16,386 bases of DNA from Cylindrotheca closterium (lineage: Eukaryota; Bacillariophyta; Bacillariophyceae; Bacillariales; Bacillariaceae). Position numbers and translations under genes: made by a program. The stretch is taken from positions 1 to 16,386 of the forward strand of contig CAKOGP040001831.1 in the NCBI GenBank assembly GCA_933822405.4, written 5' to 3'. The notes under the pieces were generated by a model. The model worked only from the letters and a program-made list of their open reading frames with translations, did no database searches and was not told where the DNA came from. Below are positions 1 to 8,528 of the stretch, in pieces (position 1 is the first letter of the stretch; the number at the start of each line of letters is the position of its first letter).

Positions 1-127
1 AATACTTATCCATCTCTGTACGTACTCGAACCGTACTTCTGTCCGTGTTCGATATCACCAATGTCCGACTTCACTGTCCGACATGTTTGACTGTTCTTTT
101 ACCTATCAAGATCCCATTTCACCAACA
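1..127 (-). repeat. Inverted 5' end of the Copia LTR (partial)
   Basis: The reverse complement of this stretch matches 3152-3278 at 125 of 127 positions. Read on the minus strand it starts with TGTTGG at position 127, the usual start of a Copia LTR, and runs off the left edge of the window. The match begins exactly at the TG terminus and abuts internal pol sequence, so this is an LTR terminus joined to coding sequence of the same family in opposite orientation. Seen directly: the inverted match. Inferred: either an opposite-strand copy inserted into pol or an autointegration or inversion product. Confidence 0.85.
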
Positions 128-917
128 AGCTACAGTGACGACGGTGTCGAAGTTGGAGCGAAACGGGTACTTCGCCCAAGAGACAATCGATCCTACTTCT
201 CACAAGGGGTAAAAATGAGACCCACTGAGAGATACAGAAGAGAGAAATCAAGATTTGGACAGGCATACCTGCAAAAAAGGAATCCGTCTGTGCCAAACGT
301 TTTGAGGAACAGGCGTGCGATGAGAAGAAAAGCACCAATGAAAAGACTCCGAGTCTCGCTGTATCAAGCGATTAAGAAACGAATTGACACGCAAAGAAAT
401 GGAGCACAGTTGCAAGGAAATCTAAGCACAAGCGTTCCATTCGAGAACACATGCACAATTTGGCATTCCAACAAGTCGGGAACACAAACAAAGGCAAATA
501 TGACGCTGACGAAGCGTTGGTAGTCGCTCATGTTATTCAACAAATACGCGAGGGTGTCAACGGTGGTATCAATGGGCAAGACGGAGTCTTGTTCATTCAG
601 CAATACTATCTGAATAAAGGACTAAAAATATTCAAGGAGCGAGGTAAAGACACGGCCATGAAAGAACTTGACCAATTAATCAAGAGCAGTTGCTGGACAC
701 CGATCAGTATTGAGAAACTAAAACCGACCAAAAGAAAGAAGGCCGTAGATGCAATGATGCTACTTGCCGAAAAGAATGATGGCGTGACAATCAAAGGGCG
801 CTGTGTATTCAAAGGTAACGAGACCCGGGATTGGTTGTCTCGTGAAGACACTGCAAGTCCCACGGCTTCGCATGAAGCTATTATCTGCACGGGTGTCATT
901 GATGCCCACGAAGGTAG
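128..917 (+). pseudogene. Partial Copia pol, duplicated copy 1 (frameshifted)
   Basis: This is a fragment of Copia Pol covering the linker between integrase and reverse transcriptase and the first part of the reverse transcriptase. It lines up with 992-1746 over its whole length. The frame is open from position 128 to about 424, where copy 2 has one extra base, and then continues in another frame to a stop at 958-960. It keeps a 36-bp block (about 710-745, residues LKPTKRKK) that is missing from copy 2; in related Copia polymerases the equivalent stretch is a conserved lead-in to the fingers domain. No catalytic aspartates are included, because the duplicated unit ends just before the box that carries the first one. 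It cannot make a working enzyme. Confidence 0.85.
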
Positions 918-3061
918 ATGGTGTCGCTCGCGCAGGAGTGAGATTCGCGGACACAGATGATGATGAGTCCAACACTGAAGGAATTGTAAGAAGCTACAGT
1001 GACGACGGCGTCGAAGTTGGAGCGAAACGGGTACTTCGCCCAAGACACAATCGATCCTACTTCTCACAAGGGGCAAAAATGAGACCCACTGAGAGATACA
1101 GAAGAGAGAAATCAAGATTTGGACAGGCATACCTGCAAAAAAGGAATCCGTCTGTGCCAAACGTTTTGAGGAACAGGCGTGCGATGAGAAGAAAGGCACG
1201 AATGAAAAGACTCCGAGTCTTGCTGTATCAAGCGATTAAGAAACGAATTCACACGCAAAGAAATGGAGCACAGTTGCAAGGAAACCTTAAGCACGAGCGT
1301 TCCATCCGAGAACGCGTGCACAATTTGGCATTCCAACAAGTCGGGAACACAAACAAAGGCAAATATGACGCTGACGAAGCGTTGGTAGTCGCTCGTGTTA
1401 TTCAGCAAATACGCGAGGGTGTCAACGGTGGTATCAATGGACAAGACGGAGTCTCGTTCATTCAGCAATACTATCTGAATAAAGGACTAAAAATATTCAA
1501 GGAGCGAGGTAAAGACACGGCCATGAAAGAACTTGACCAATTAATCAAGCGCAGTTGCTGGACACCGATCAGTATAGATGCGATGATGCTACTTGCCGAA
1601 AAGAATGATGGCGTAACAATCAAAGGGCGGTGTGTATTCAAAGGTAACGAGACCCGGGATTGGTTGTCTTGTGAAGACACTGCAAGTCCCACAGCCTCGC
1701 ATGAAGCTATTATCTGCACGGGTGTAATTGATGCCCATGAAGGTAGAAACGTCATGTCAATGGATATACCTAACGCGTTTATCCAAACATTAATGCCCGA
1801 GCAGGAAGAAGGAGAAGATCGAGTAATAATGAAAATTACTGGGCTGCTGGTCGACTACATGATTGACCTAGATCCGACGTATCGGGATTTTGTAGTAATC
1901 GAAAATGGACGTCGAGTGATCTATGTTGTGATCCTCCGTGCTATTTATGGGATGTTACAGGCTTTGTTGTTATGGTACCGAAACCTGAGGGCATCGCTGG
2001 AAGAATACAGATTCGTGTTTAATGTATACGATCCGTGCATTGCGAATATGATGGTCAACGAAAAGCAATGGACTATCAGGTTTCATGTTGATGATGTGCT
2101 AAGTAGCCACATGGAACAAAGAGTTCTTGAGGATTTCTTTACATGGATAAATGAGAGATACGGAGGACTAAAGGAAGTGACTTGTACACGTGGACGAGTT
2201 CACACCTACCTGGGAATGACATTGGATTATTCAAAGAAAGGCAAGCTGAAGATTCGAATGGACGATTATGTTCAAAGAATGCTTGATGAGTTTTCTGTCA
2301 AGTTTAAAGTGGATGACAAACAGGAAACACCTGCTGGCAATAATTTGCTGGAGGTAGGAAAAGGAAAACTATTGAATAAAGATCAACAGACCGAGTTTCA
2401 CCGGTTTGTTGCAAAACATTTGTTTTTGACCAAACGCGCGCGTCTGGATATGCATCCGACGGTGGCAATTTTGGCATCACGAGTTCAAAACCCAAATCAG
2501 AGTGATTGGCATAAACTCGTGAGACTTATGAGATACATGCACTCTACCAAGAAATGGCATCTCACGCTGAGCGCTGACAACCTTCGTGTAATGAAGTGGT
2601 ATGTTGATGCGTCTTTTGCGGTTCACCCTGACTTCAAGAGTCACACAGGAGGAGTGATGACCATGGGTGGTGGAGCCATGCAGGCTATGTCCAAGAAACA
2701 GAAGTTAAACAGCCGCAGCAGTACACATGCGGAACTAATTGGAGTAGATGATGCGATCACACAAGTGTTGTGGACACGCATGTTCATGGAAGAACAGGGT
2801 TATCCGATTGAGAAGAATATCTTGTATCAAGACAACATGAGCTCTATTCTCCTCGAAAAGAACGGGAGATCGAGTGCAGGAAAGAGAAGCCGCGCTTTGA
2901 ACATCCGCTATTTCTTTGTCACTGATCAGGTTGAGAAAGGAAATCTTACGATCGAACACATGCCGACCGATGACATGTGGGGGGATTATATGACGAAACC
3001 TTTGCAAGGGGAAAAATTCCGCAAATTTTGGGAATTGATCCAAGGGGATCAGGAAGATTAG
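902..3061 (+). CDS. Copia (diatom CoDi-like) reverse transcriptase and RNase H, 5'-truncated pol
   Basis: This is the C-terminal half of a Copia Pol polyprotein, which copies element RNA into cDNA and removes the RNA strand. The first in-frame ATG is at 902, but the first five or so residues come from the out-of-frame end of copy 1; real pol sequence starts near 917 (GVARAGVRF). Visible reverse transcriptase motifs are MSMDIPNAF (first catalytic Asp at 1763) and FHVDDVLSS (the DD pair at 2090-2095). The RNase H part has Asp at 2606 (WYVDAS), Glu at 2732 (THAEL), Asp at 2831 (LYQDN) and the terminal WGDYMTKPL with Asp at 2984. The frame is intact to TAG, but gag, protease and integrase are absent and 12 residues are deleted near 1575 compared with copy 1. 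The protein is probably not autonomous. Confidence 0.88.
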   Translation: MPTKVDGVARAGVRFADTDDDESNTEGIVRSYSDDGVEVGAKRVLRPRHNRSYFSQGAKMRPTERYRREKSRFGQAYLQKRNPSVPNVLRNRRAMRRKARMKRLRVLLYQAIKKRIHTQRNGAQLQGNLKHERSIRERVHNLAFQQVGNTNKGKYDADEALVVARVIQQIREGVNGGINGQDGVSFIQQYYLNKGLKIFKERGKDTAMKELDQLIKRSCWTPISIDAMMLLAEKNDGVTIKGRCVFKGNETRDWLSCEDTASPTASHEAIICTGVIDAHEGRNVMSMDIPNAFIQTLMPEQEEGEDRVIMKITGLLVDYMIDLDPTYRDFVVIENGRRVIYVVILRAIYGMLQALLLWYRNLRASLEEYRFVFNVYDPCIANMMVNEKQWTIRFHVDDVLSSHMEQRVLEDFFTWINERYGGLKEVTCTRGRVHTYLGMTLDYSKKGKLKIRMDDYVQRMLDEFSVKFKVDDKQETPAGNNLLEVGKGKLLNKDQQTEFHRFVAKHLFLTKRARLDMHPTVAILASRVQNPNQSDWHKLVRLMRYMHSTKKWHLTLSADNLRVMKWYVDASFAVHPDFKSHTGGVMTMGGGAMQAMSKKQKLNSRSSTHAELIGVDDAITQVLWTRMFMEEQGYPIEKNILYQDNMSSILLEKNGRSSAGKRSRALNIRYFFVTDQVEKGNLTIEHMPTDDMWGDYMTKPLQGEKFRKFWELIQGDQED
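992..1746 (+). repeat. Tandem duplicate copy 2 of the pol segment at 128-917
   Basis: Direct repeat of 128-917, offset by 864 bp at the start, 865 bp after a one-base difference near 1287, and 829 bp after a 36-bp deletion. The copies differ at only a few percent of positions, which points to a fairly recent duplication. Copy 2 is preceded by about 75 bp (918-991) of further pol sequence that has no counterpart before copy 1, because the inverted LTR replaces it there. Confidence 0.9.
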
Positions 3062-3083
3062 ATATAACCTTCTTGGGTTATAT
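3062..3083 (+). terminator. Hairpin directly after the pol stop codon
   Basis: ATATAACC (3062-3069) and GGTTATAT (3076-3083) form a perfect 8-bp stem with a 6-base loop. The stem starts on the base after the TAG stop. In a eukaryotic retroelement it may be an RNA structure in the 3' untranslated region; a terminator role is only a guess from its position. Confidence 0.4.
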
Positions 3084-3151
3084 ATACACGTTACATATTA
3101 AAAGAAAAAGGATTCGTTGTCGCAACTGTAGTCGTCGATACGACAGGAGTG

Positions 3152-3594
3152 TGTTGGTGAAATGGGATCTTGATAGGTAAAAGAACAGTCGAACATATCG
3201 GACAGTGAAGTCGGACATTGGTGATATCGAACACGGACAGAAGTACGGTTCGAGTACGTACAGAGATGGATAAGTATTGAAGGTAGATCTACTCTGTGAC
3301 TAGTTCGTGAAGAACATGTGCATATGTGCTTTATACGCCGCGACAGCTGGTGAGAGCTGACGCAGGTGGCTTCCGGAAGAGATTTTTTGTACCTGCTTGT
3401 GGAGATCATTGTTGATCGACTTCTGACAAGAATAGCAGTAGAATAAGATCTAATAGGAAGTGGTGAGACTGTTCATCCGCAGGTTGAAGCCCAGCATCAC
3501 TGGCACCTGTTCCTATTGTAGGCAATCCATAGCCGACGTAGATTCGAGCTCAGTATACTCCAGAGGTAGCTAGAGCGTTGAGGCTCTCATTACA
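3152..3594 (+). repeat. Copia 3' LTR (3' boundary uncertain)
   Basis: The start is fixed by TGTTGG at 3152, preceded by a purine-rich GGAG tract and by the inverted copy at 1-127 that ends at the same terminus. The first 127 bp contain several CGGACA words. The end is not certain. ATTACA at 3589-3594 has the expected CA terminus and lies just upstream of the next element's reading frame (open from 3608). That would give an LTR of about 443 bp. No second full LTR is in the window to confirm the boundary. Confidence 0.6.
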
Positions 3595-3607
3595 GCTACG
3601 GAGTTGA

Positions 3608-4506
3608 TTATCTGACACACGCAAATCGCTTTTAAAAACCCTATTTATGTATCATGATATGCTTCCTGGAAATTGTTCCAAAGTGAACGATGAGAACGAT
3701 CCGGGGCAAATTCGGAAGAGAAAGCTGGCACTGTTCCGCTCCTTTCCAATTGATTGGCAGGGAGATTTTAACAATTCGCGAAATGATCCGGCGAACGACA
3801 ATAATATTATGTGGAAGGATATTGTCAGTTGGATGACAGAGAAGAAAAGAACAGTGGACAGGAAGAGACTTATGCAGGAAAGTTCTCCCCGTCGAACTCG
3901 ACCTGGTAATCGCACAGGCGGTAGAGGCCTTCACCACAATGGTTTTCGTGGTGGTCGTGGTCATGGTCGACCAAGCAATGGTTATCAACCATATCCAAGT
4001 CCCTCGAGCTCTCCAAGATATTCTCAAGGGACTTCACAAAGTTTTCAACGTGGAGGCAATTCCCAGCAACAGAACCAAGGACGATTTCAACCAAGACACC
4101 CCAACAATGGTGGCAGAGGCCGTGGATTCAATGGCCAGCATGGTGGACGCTCCCAATCTGGTCGTTTTCAGCCAGGACAAAACTATCAAGGCAGAGGCCA
4201 ATCACATCAACAAAACAGTCAAAATCTCTATGCTGAGTTGCACTACAATCAAGAAGCTGAAGGCTTTGCTGGTTCCGGAATGGAACCAAGACGGAATGTC
4301 TTATGGCGGAATGCCAAGTGCCGAGCAGTACCAGCATCAGGAACAATATTATCAATTGGTGGAGAAGTTTTGATCAAGAATACTGATGGAAGAAAGTTGG
4401 ATCCAAAATAAAGAGGTCCACTAATGGTACAGTGGAAATTCAGCGCACAAATGCGATCTGTGATAGGATCAACATCAGACGGCTTGTGCCGTTCCGTCGA
4501 GTCTAA
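3608..4506 (+). pseudogene. Internally deleted Ty3/gypsy element: Gag end joined to integrase C-terminus
   Basis: The frame is open from 3608 with an ATG at 3647. The first part (about residues 1-90 from that ATG) reads like the C-terminal Gag region of gypsy elements, with FPIDWQGDF and a basic helix. It is followed by an RG/Q-rich nucleic-acid-binding tail (many RG, GGR and NQ repeats, to about 4260). No CCHC zinc knuckle is visible. From about 4362 the frame switches abruptly to the conserved end of gypsy integrase: GEVLIKN, then KLDPK, a TAA stop, RGP, and in another frame (4426-4506) GTVEIQRTN and RINIRRLVPF. Protease, reverse transcriptase, RNase H and most of integrase are missing. The Gag tail also seems to slip frame near 4260-4290. 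It is a dead deletion derivative. Confidence 0.72.
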
Positions 4507-4628
4507 TGGACGATATACTTGCATCGCCCATTGCGTCAAGAACCACCTCTGAAGTTGAATGGAGGATCATGTGGATGTAAGAACGCCTTGTGACTTTAGT
4601 GTATGATCAATCGACTGGCTCTGATCAT

Positions 4629-4640
4629 AGAAGGGAAGAG
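4629..4640 (+). other. Polypurine tract of the gypsy element
   Basis: AGAAGGGAAGAG is all purine and lies immediately before TGTAATGACC, the normal order of polypurine tract and 3' LTR. It sits about 120 bp after the end of the integrase remnant. It would have primed plus-strand DNA synthesis. Confidence 0.65.
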
Positions 4641-4750
4641 TGTAATGACCTTGGAGTGACCTTGGAACTAGATTAGACCCTTTGGAGGTACAGACATAGC
4701 TTTAGGCCTAACTCTTACGTCACTCCTTTCTGTGGCTTTCTGAGAGACTC
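4641..4750 (+). repeat. Start of gypsy 3' LTR, interrupted by a DNA transposon
   Basis: TGTAATGACC is a common Ty3/gypsy LTR start and follows directly on the polypurine tract. A short internal direct repeat of TGACCTTGGA is present at its start. The LTR would continue after 8121, on the other side of the DNA transposon; its end could not be recognised. Confidence 0.5.
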
Positions 4751-4769
4751 TATCGTTTAGTCGGAGCAA
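4751..4769 (+). repeat. Left terminal inverted repeat
   Basis: Perfect 19-bp inverted match to 8103-8121. The outermost TA may be target duplication rather than element, which leaves a 17-bp repeat beginning TCGTTTAG. Confidence 0.85.
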
Positions 4770-4952
4770 ACGAAATGCTGCGCGACACCACGATATTGCG
4801 CGATATTTTTACGTGGAGTAACACCACGTGGAGGTCCAACACCCCACAAAAATCCGAAACATCCATTGCATCTATTGCAATACTGTATCGTAGAAAACTA
4901 CAGCCAAAAGACCAATAAATAGTAACAATAATACGAATACTATAGTGTAGTG

Positions 4953-7823
4953 TTAGATAGGTCCACTAAGTCCATCAATGTGCTCCATGTTAGCCTTCTT
5001 GGCCGCCAAAGATGGCAAACTCCAATTGACACTTGCCTTGGAGGCGAGGCTCTTGCAGTCTTTGTACCCCAATCCAAAGTTGCTATCGTTGTGCCAATCC
5101 ACAGAGCACGATTTACCTTTGTGCATTCCCTTAGCTGGGAAGTTGTGTAAGGGTACTTTGCAAATGGTGCATCGTTGGTATGCCTTCTCGCCGCACCAAG
5201 CACACTTTGAACCTGAAGAGATCGAAGCTCCTTTCTCAAGGAATGATGCTAGGTGCTTTGACAGCTCAGTATGGTTGAAGGCACCACATAATCGTTTACT
5301 CTTCCTGGCATTGTCCAACTCGTCAATCAAAACACAGTGCTGACCACCAGTACTGACGGACACCGCAGTCTGGCGAGATCTCTTGCTTGGGACCACATGA
5401 GTCTTGGAGCGTGCCTTCTTTGAAAGAACTGTAACAGAGCGAAATCCTGAATCACCTGGGTACATATTGAACCTTGGCTTGTATTGGAGCATCTGGGTTG
5501 ACAGTCGGTCGCGGAACTGATGGAAAGTCATCGGCTTCACTAACTTCCAACTGGCATCCAAGCTCCCACTGCTGGCTTCCAGGTAAAAAGAATACGCAGT
5601 GACAATAGCAAGCCTAAGACCATGAAGCATTGCAGAATGCCAGTACTTCCTAGAACGGTATTGGATTTGAGTGCCGGCCATCATAGCATCATCAGTGTCG
5701 ATCCTACCGTAGTGGCTGAGGTAGAGGGTCCTTGCGGGATTATTCTCGACACCCCAGATTCTCTTTTCTTTGCCAACACCTCTCTCTTTCTTGACAACAT
5801 AGAGTCGACTAGAGTTAATAGCATTAACAGTGGAGAAGTTGGTAGAGCCAGTGCTCTGGAAGGAGACATGAGTTCGCGTGTAGGCTTTCTTCTCGCCGTC
5901 TTGGGGAAACTTCTTGACACAGGTGATAGGATGGATGAATCTTGCGGCCTTGCTGCGGTCATCAACAGGACCTTTCTCATGATGAAAGTGATGCTTGGGC
6001 ACACCTGCGGGCAGCCGGTCTCTGCGACTTGTCATGGTGGCCGCGAATCCGAGTTCGCCAAGATGGTCAAGGGTCTCATCACCAGAAAAGAAGTTGTCAA
6101 GAGTGATGTGGGGCTTCTCTCTGAAGATTTTACCATCGCCATCTTCCTTGGAGATCAAGCAGTCCAGCTTCTCAACAATCATTCGGACCTCATTAGGTCC
6201 CTGTTTAGCAAAGCCTGTCGGACGGTGGTGTAGAGTGTGACGATGGACGTATGCCCGAGGACGACAGCAAGAAGCATCAGAGGTCATTACGACTTGACCA
6301 CCTTTGGTAACTCCAGGCTTCCCTATGAAGCGTCAGCAACAAAGAACAGTTAGACATAATTAATTGTGACATCACGCACGATCGCGACTTTTAAGAACCA
6401 CCTCCTGACACTTAAAGACAAGGGACTTACCTACGATTCGTCGGACAACGCCGCCTTCTCCGTACCCCATGAACTTCCATGTCATCTCGTCACAGCACAA
6501 GTCACTCTCCGCATACAGTGTCAAGCTGTTACAGTTAGCAACGACCACTCTGTATGCCATGTCATACTTATGTGCAGGATCGTACAGTTCATGGCCACGA
6601 GGTTTGCTTTTGGCATTATCATTGAGCTTGATGATCCTTTTGATTTGTCGAAATCGATAGAGGCTGAGTGCATTCACAACGTCTTTGTCATAGCATGAAC
6701 AAGTTGGGTCCCATAGACGGTAGACGGCACCCCTGCTGCCTCCATGAACGCCATCTCGAACCATGATGCCATGGAACTTCAGAAGTTCTGCCGCCAGGAC
6801 AGGCTTGATAGTCTGGCCATACGAACCACCGTATTCCAAGGAGGCCGCATATTTCCTGGTGAAGGTTTCGACATCAAAGTAATACGCTTCGCGTGGATCC
6901 TTTGCAACACCAGACCTCTTTGGGTCACAGATAGGATACAACAGTTGGTAGAAGAACAGGGCATCGTCGCCATCCATTCGCGACTTGGTGAGGCCAAGCA
7001 ACTTGAGTGTGGCAACACTCAAGCAGCCTTTGCGACTTTCCGGAAACATATTTTCCGTTGTTGCACCGCTTCTGAAGGATCCTGGTCCATCATCTCCTTC
7101 ATCATCAGGAGTCCAAGGACCATAGTGAAACTCCCATCCATTGATGGTTCGCTTACCCCCTTCCGAAACAGGAACGGGTTGGGCACCAGAAGGTAGGCTG
7201 TGGCCTTTGTATTGCCTGCTCTTGTTCAATTTACCGCGGTAGATATACTCATTCCAGTTTCCTGGATTGTCGACTTCATCAAAAGGGACTTCACCATTGG
7301 CGACTCTTGGTTCAGTCGGTTGCCAGTTGGGAGGGATGCCAGGGATCTTAACCTCGGGTGTTAGATCAACCATCTCCATCAGAACGTCCTTCTTGGACAC
7401 ACAGTGGTCTTCTTCTTCACCTTCAGGTTTGCCAGCGATGCACAACTGATACATCCTATCCTCTATTGCTGATTCCGCCTCGATCGTGAGGACCTGGAAG
7501 TCTTCTTCCCCGCCCATGCTGTTGTCGTCAGGTTCTAGTCGGTCCAATGCATCGTCATCGTCAGAGTCTACCAACTCTTCCAATGTATCTATTGGGGCAT
7601 TGGATCGTTGACAGATTTCATTGCTGTTGTCCTCGTCCTCCTCGGAAGGAGGAAGAGTGATGGAGGAGATTTCAGATAGAAGAGTTAGCCCCGCTGGCGA
7701 GGTATTGGTTCTCCGAACAACCACTGGAGGGCTCGAAACAAAGCCCAACGGAAGGGTAACATGGCCTTCTTCGTTTCCGTTGGGGTTGGTAGTTACAGTA
7801 TGATTGGCAGTTCTTGTAGGCAT
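4953..7823 (-). CDS. piggyBac-like (DDE_Tnp_1_7) transposase, two exons
   Basis: Catalyses cut-and-paste movement of the surrounding element. Exon 1 is 7823-6431 and exon 2 is 6322-4953, with a 108-bp GTAAGT...ATAG intron. Splicing joins exon 1 and exon 2 in frame through a glycine codon and gives about 920 aa. The first 130 residues are acidic and low in complexity. The core follows: Asp445 (CCDEMTWKF), a probable secondary-site SDAS near 480, Asp540 in LDNFFSGDE, and Asp673 in GRIDTDDAMM, which correspond to the piggyBac DDD triad. Near the C-terminus is a Cys/His-rich zinc domain (CAWC, CTIC, then H and C residues) like the piggyBac cysteine-rich domain. The ATG at 7823 is the first in the open frame. 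No broken codons were seen, so it may be active. Family assignment rests on motifs only. Confidence 0.82.
6323..6430 (-). other. Spliceosomal intron in the transposase gene
   Basis: On the minus strand the intron begins GTAAGTCCC at 6430 and ends CTTCATAG at 6323. Removing it links RRIV to GKPGVTKGGQVV in one frame, placing a piggyBac-like GKP...G segment between the first and second catalytic Asp. Without splicing, exon 1 reads into a stop at 6372. Confidence 0.8.
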
Positions 7824-8102
7824 GATACTTGTCGATGAATATTTCGATAGCCAAAATATGTGAAAAAGTCGAGGAGTTACACATTTTGGGCCAATTGTTT
7901 ACGCATTATATTGGGTCCGTGTATAAACACTACTGTAAATATTGAACCAAAAGTCTTCTACTGCTTTCCCTACCACCGTTCGAAAGCTTGAAGGATGGCG
8001 CACAATTTAGTAGTGAACAACACATTACTAGATGACTCATCTGAGGGAGATTAGAGGGGTTGAATTTGCAAACGTGGTGTTACGCACGCTGCGCGTACGG
8101 GA
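7824..8102 (-). promoter_or_regulatory. Transposon 5' region upstream of the transposase
   Basis: About 280 bp between the transposase ATG and the right inverted repeat. It should hold the transposase promoter and the transposase-binding subterminal motif at 8072-8083. No clear TATA box was identified; the assignment is by position. Confidence 0.4.
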
Positions 8103-8121
8103 TTGCTCCGACTAAACGATA
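8103..8121 (-). repeat. Right terminal inverted repeat
   Basis: Exact reverse complement of 4751-4769. Beyond it the sequence continues ACTTCTGTTGTG, which does not resemble element sequence. Confidence 0.85.
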
Positions 8122-8528
8122 ACTTCTGTTGTGACCCATTCCTATCTCTTCTAGGCTGGTTCACCTGTATCCATAAAATCAATAACGGACATCATGGTCT
8201 ACAGTCTTTTTGGAAATGACCAGAAGGTCGATGCGACACGATTTCAGTCATTTTGTGATTCGAACCAGTACCGTTTGCAGATTCATGCAATGCTGCGGCG
8301 CTTTAATGCTGTTACAATAGCGTTGGCCTTATGACGATCTCCTTTTCATTGCCAATACCAAACTATCCGTTGTCAATTTCAAGCCCCACCCATCCGTTTT
8401 TGTATTTTGTGTCTTCCAGCTGTTGATTTAAAATTTCATTTGATTTGATTCCATTCGATCTTTTCACAACAACACGTCGCTCGTTTCATCTGAGACTCAC
8501 TCAGGTGATTGAGATTCCAAACGAAACG
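8122..8528. other. Intergenic 5' flank of the kinase gene
   Basis: 407 bp without a convincing gene. The left part may be the remaining half of the gypsy LTR split by the transposon. The right part is presumably promoter and 5' untranslated region of the kinase: the kinase frame is open back to a TGA at 8424 but has no ATG before 8529. No TATA box or other site stands out. Confidence 0.5.

Larger units (their letters stand above)
4751..8121. mobile_element. piggyBac-like DNA transposon with 19-bp TIRs
   Basis: TATCGTTTAGTCGGAGCAA at 4751-4769 is matched by its perfect reverse complement at 8103-8121. A second inverted motif, GTAACACCACGT, lies inside both ends (4818-4829 and, as its complement, 8072-8083). 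The left subterminal region also carries CCACGTGG and CGATATTGCGCG palindromic words. The element is about 3.37 kb and encloses a single transposase gene on the minus strand. The flanks are CTC/TA and TA/ACTT, so the target duplication looks like TA. The left insertion point lies 110 bp into a gypsy LTR. Confidence 0.85.

Noticed and set aside
3589..3599. GCTAC after the Copia LTR as the partner of AGCTAC after the inverted LTR at 128
   Set aside because: The LTR end was itself chosen by eye, and the orientation does not fit a simple integration duplication, so the 5-bp match may be chance.
4978..6240. Plus-strand open frames opposite transposase exon 2 (for example 5622-6233)
   Set aside because: They lie entirely antisense to a frame with clear DDD and Cys-rich motifs and show no motifs of their own.
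6366..7803. Plus-strand open frames opposite transposase exon 1
   Set aside because: Antisense shadows of the transposase; no recognisable protein features.
8445..8528. 28-codon upstream extension of the kinase frame
   Set aside because: It begins with TTG, not ATG, and nuclear genes normally start at ATG; 8529 is the first in-frame ATG.
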